Assembly (NCBI GenBank): GCA_016929985.1
Contig: JAFGIH010000588.1
Coordinates: 1 to 6,352, forward strand
Length of the DNA stretch: 6,352 bases
Reading direction: 5' to 3'
From: Thermoleophilia bacterium
GTDB taxonomy: Bacteria > Actinomycetota > Thermoleophilia > RBG-16-64-13
The stretch's first letter is position 1. Each line of letters begins with the position of its first letter. The position numbers were made by a program, and so were the translations under genes. The notes beneath the pieces were generated by a model that saw nothing but the letters and a program-made list of their open reading frames with translations, did no database searches and was not told the DNA's origin. Positions 5,164 to 6,352 of the stretch are shown piece by piece.

Positions 5164-6352
5164 TACTCATGACGGGGCAGGGTGACTGTGAACGTGGTCC
5201 CCGTAGGACCCTCGTATCTGTCGGTGTTGGAGCGGGCGGAGATCTGCCCCTTGTGCATCTTGACGATGCCGTGGCTCACCGCCAGCCCAAGCCCCGTGCC
5301 CATGCCGACCTGCTTGGTCGTGAAGAACGGATCGAACAGCTTGGGCATGTTCTCCTCGGGGATGCCCACCCCGGTATCGGTCACCTCGATGGAGATGGTA
5401 TCGGGGTCGTCACTCAGAGTGATTGTGAGATCGCCTCCCTCGGGCATGGCCTGTTGGGCGTTGGTATAGAGGTTGGTGAGGACCTGGATCATCTGGTCGG
5501 GGTCGATGTCGGCTATCGGGTCGGAGAGCCGGTTGTCCACCTCCACACAGACGTTCTCCACGACCGGGGCGGTGCGAATAGTCTTTTCCACCAGTTCGGC
5601 CACATCGGTGGGTTGACGGAGCACTCTGCTCTGGCGGGCGAAGTTGAGCAGGCCCGAGATGATCCGTTTGCAGCGATTCCCCTGGTCGACGATGGTCTCG
5701 AGGTCGGCCCGGAACTCCTCCTCCTCGCACTCCTCGAGAAGAAGATTGGCATGCAGCAGCAACGTGCCCAGCGGGTTGTTGACCTCGTGGGCGATGCCGG
5801 CGGCGAGTTGGCCCATACTGGCCAGCCGGCCGGAGCGCTCCAGAGCCTCTTTCGCGTCTTCGAGTGAACGGTGAGAGACCTCCAGCTCCTCGTACGCGGA
5901 GCGCAACTGCTCGATGGTGTGCGGTAGGCACATCTCAGAATCGGCCAATCCCGAATAGACTGCGCGCGCATGGTCGAGACAGGTGTCGTATCCGCAGGCG
6001 CCGCAATCGAGCATATCCTCGGGCCTGTATTTGCCCATACGGTGGAGGATCTCCTCGAGCTCTTCGAAGCTGGCGGCGTATCCGAGGGTCTGCTCATCGG
6101 GTCTGTAGGTGCGTGAAAGGTCGAGATCCTTGTACCGGTCTTCCGCGGCTCGCACCTCGGCCAACTGCTCCTCCGTGTACGAGGCCAAACGGTTCTTCGC
6201 ATAGTTGCTGATGCGGGTGCGCCGCTGAAGCATGGTCTCCTTGGTGGTCATGCCTGCACCTGCGTAGCAGCCCTGGCACGCGAGTATGTCCAAGAGCCTT
6301 GTGTCGGCGTGGGCGACGTCGAACTCACTGATGGTCTCGACGAACTCCCCGC
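5163..6352 (-). CDS. Fe-S cluster histidine kinase with [FeFe]-hydrogenase-like N-terminal part (5'-truncated by window edge)
   Basis: The frame stays open from the TAG at 5163-5165 to the right edge. The TTG at 6293 is internal, since another 19 in-frame codons precede it. Residues here count from that TTG. The first residues, DILACQGCYAGAGM (2-15), resemble the closing cysteine motif of the [FeFe]-hydrogenase large-subunit C-terminal domain, but with CxxC in place of the usual CxxxC. An RnfB-type [4Fe-4S] domain follows: C97, C100, C105 and C122 in the pattern Cx2Cx4Cx16C, including CGACGYDTC. Next come a coiled-coil-like linker (about 125-155), HisKA with H169 in AHEVNNPL, and HATPase_c with N274/N278, DTGVG (306-310), DPFFTTK (321-327) and GTGLGL (332-337). 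No membrane segment is visible. It is probably a cytosolic kinase sensing redox state or H2 through Fe-S clusters. It is the first visible gene of the leftward run. Whether the missing part carries a complete H-cluster domain or only ferredoxin-type clusters cannot be seen. Confidence 0.94.
   Translation of the reverse strand, partial: GEFVETISEFDVAHADTRLLDILACQGCYAGAGMTTKETMLQRRTRISNYAKNRLASYTEEQLAEVRAAEDRYKDLDLSRTYRPDEQTLGYAASFEELEEILHRMGKYRPEDMLDCGACGYDTCLDHARAVYSGLADSEMCLPHTIEQLRSAYEELEVSHRSLEDAKEALERSGRLASMGQLAAGIAHEVNNPLGTLLLHANLLLEECEEEEFRADLETIVDQGNRCKRIISGLLNFARQSRVLRQPTDVAELVEKTIRTAPVVENVCVEVDNRLSDPIADIDPDQMIQVLTNLYTNAQQAMPEGGDLTITLSDDPDTISIEVTDTGVGIPEENMPKLFDPFFTTKQVGMGTGLGLAVSHGIVKMHKGQISARSNTDRYEGPTGTTFTVTLPRHE

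Noticed and set aside
5067..5867. 266-codon plus-strand open frame opposite the Fe-S kinase
   Set aside because: It is antisense to the HATPase_c and HisKA motifs of the real gene and has no recognisable domain.
6291..6293. TTG as the start of the Fe-S kinase gene
   Set aside because: Nineteen in-frame codons continue upstream to the edge and read into a conserved-looking LACQGC motif, so a start here would cut a domain.

Overview
The window is G+C-rich (about 60% by eye), densely coding DNA. It holds one rightward gene at the left edge and a leftward run of four genes that fills the rest. The left gene encodes a VanW/YoaR-type envelope protein with a Thr/Pro-rich tail. Together with the high G+C this points to a Gram-positive bacterium, most likely an anaerobic actinobacterial lineage or a high-G+C Firmicute. 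The Fe-S kinase and NADH-dehydrogenase-type flavoprotein on the other strand fit an anaerobe with hydrogen or NADH/ferredoxin metabolism. The lineage is an inference; no marker gene is present.

Layout. Bases 1-1653 (+) are the 3' part of the VanW-family gene, whose true start lies left of the window. Bases 1680-1726 form a perfect 22-bp hairpin between the convergent genes, probably a shared terminator. Bases 1727-3436 (-) encode a fused NuoE-NuoF protein (NADH/FMN/Fe-S electron-input module). Bases 3430-3819 (-) encode a stand-alone receiver protein whose stop overlaps the nuoEF start by 7 bases. Bases 3820-3943 are the only sizeable gap in the leftward run. Bases 3944-5149 (-) encode a soluble receiver-histidine kinase hybrid. 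Bases 5163-6352 (-) encode a histidine kinase with an RnfB-type four-cysteine Fe-S domain, preceded by what reads as the end of an [FeFe]-hydrogenase-like (HydA C-terminal type) domain. This gene runs off the right edge.

How they may work together. The leftward genes look like one transcription unit, read from the Fe-S kinase towards nuoEF. It contains two kinases and two receivers but no DNA-binding or other recognisable output domain. All visible parts of these four proteins look cytosolic. The simplest model is that a redox- or H2-responsive Fe-S kinase feeds a phosphorelay through the hybrid protein and the single receiver, and that this is tied to an NADH-linked hydrogenase or similar oxidoreductase containing the NuoEF protein. 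No catalytic partner subunit (HydA, NuoG or a formate dehydrogenase alpha subunit) lies in the window. Because nuoEF is the last gene before the hairpin, any co-transcribed partner would have to lie beyond the right edge.
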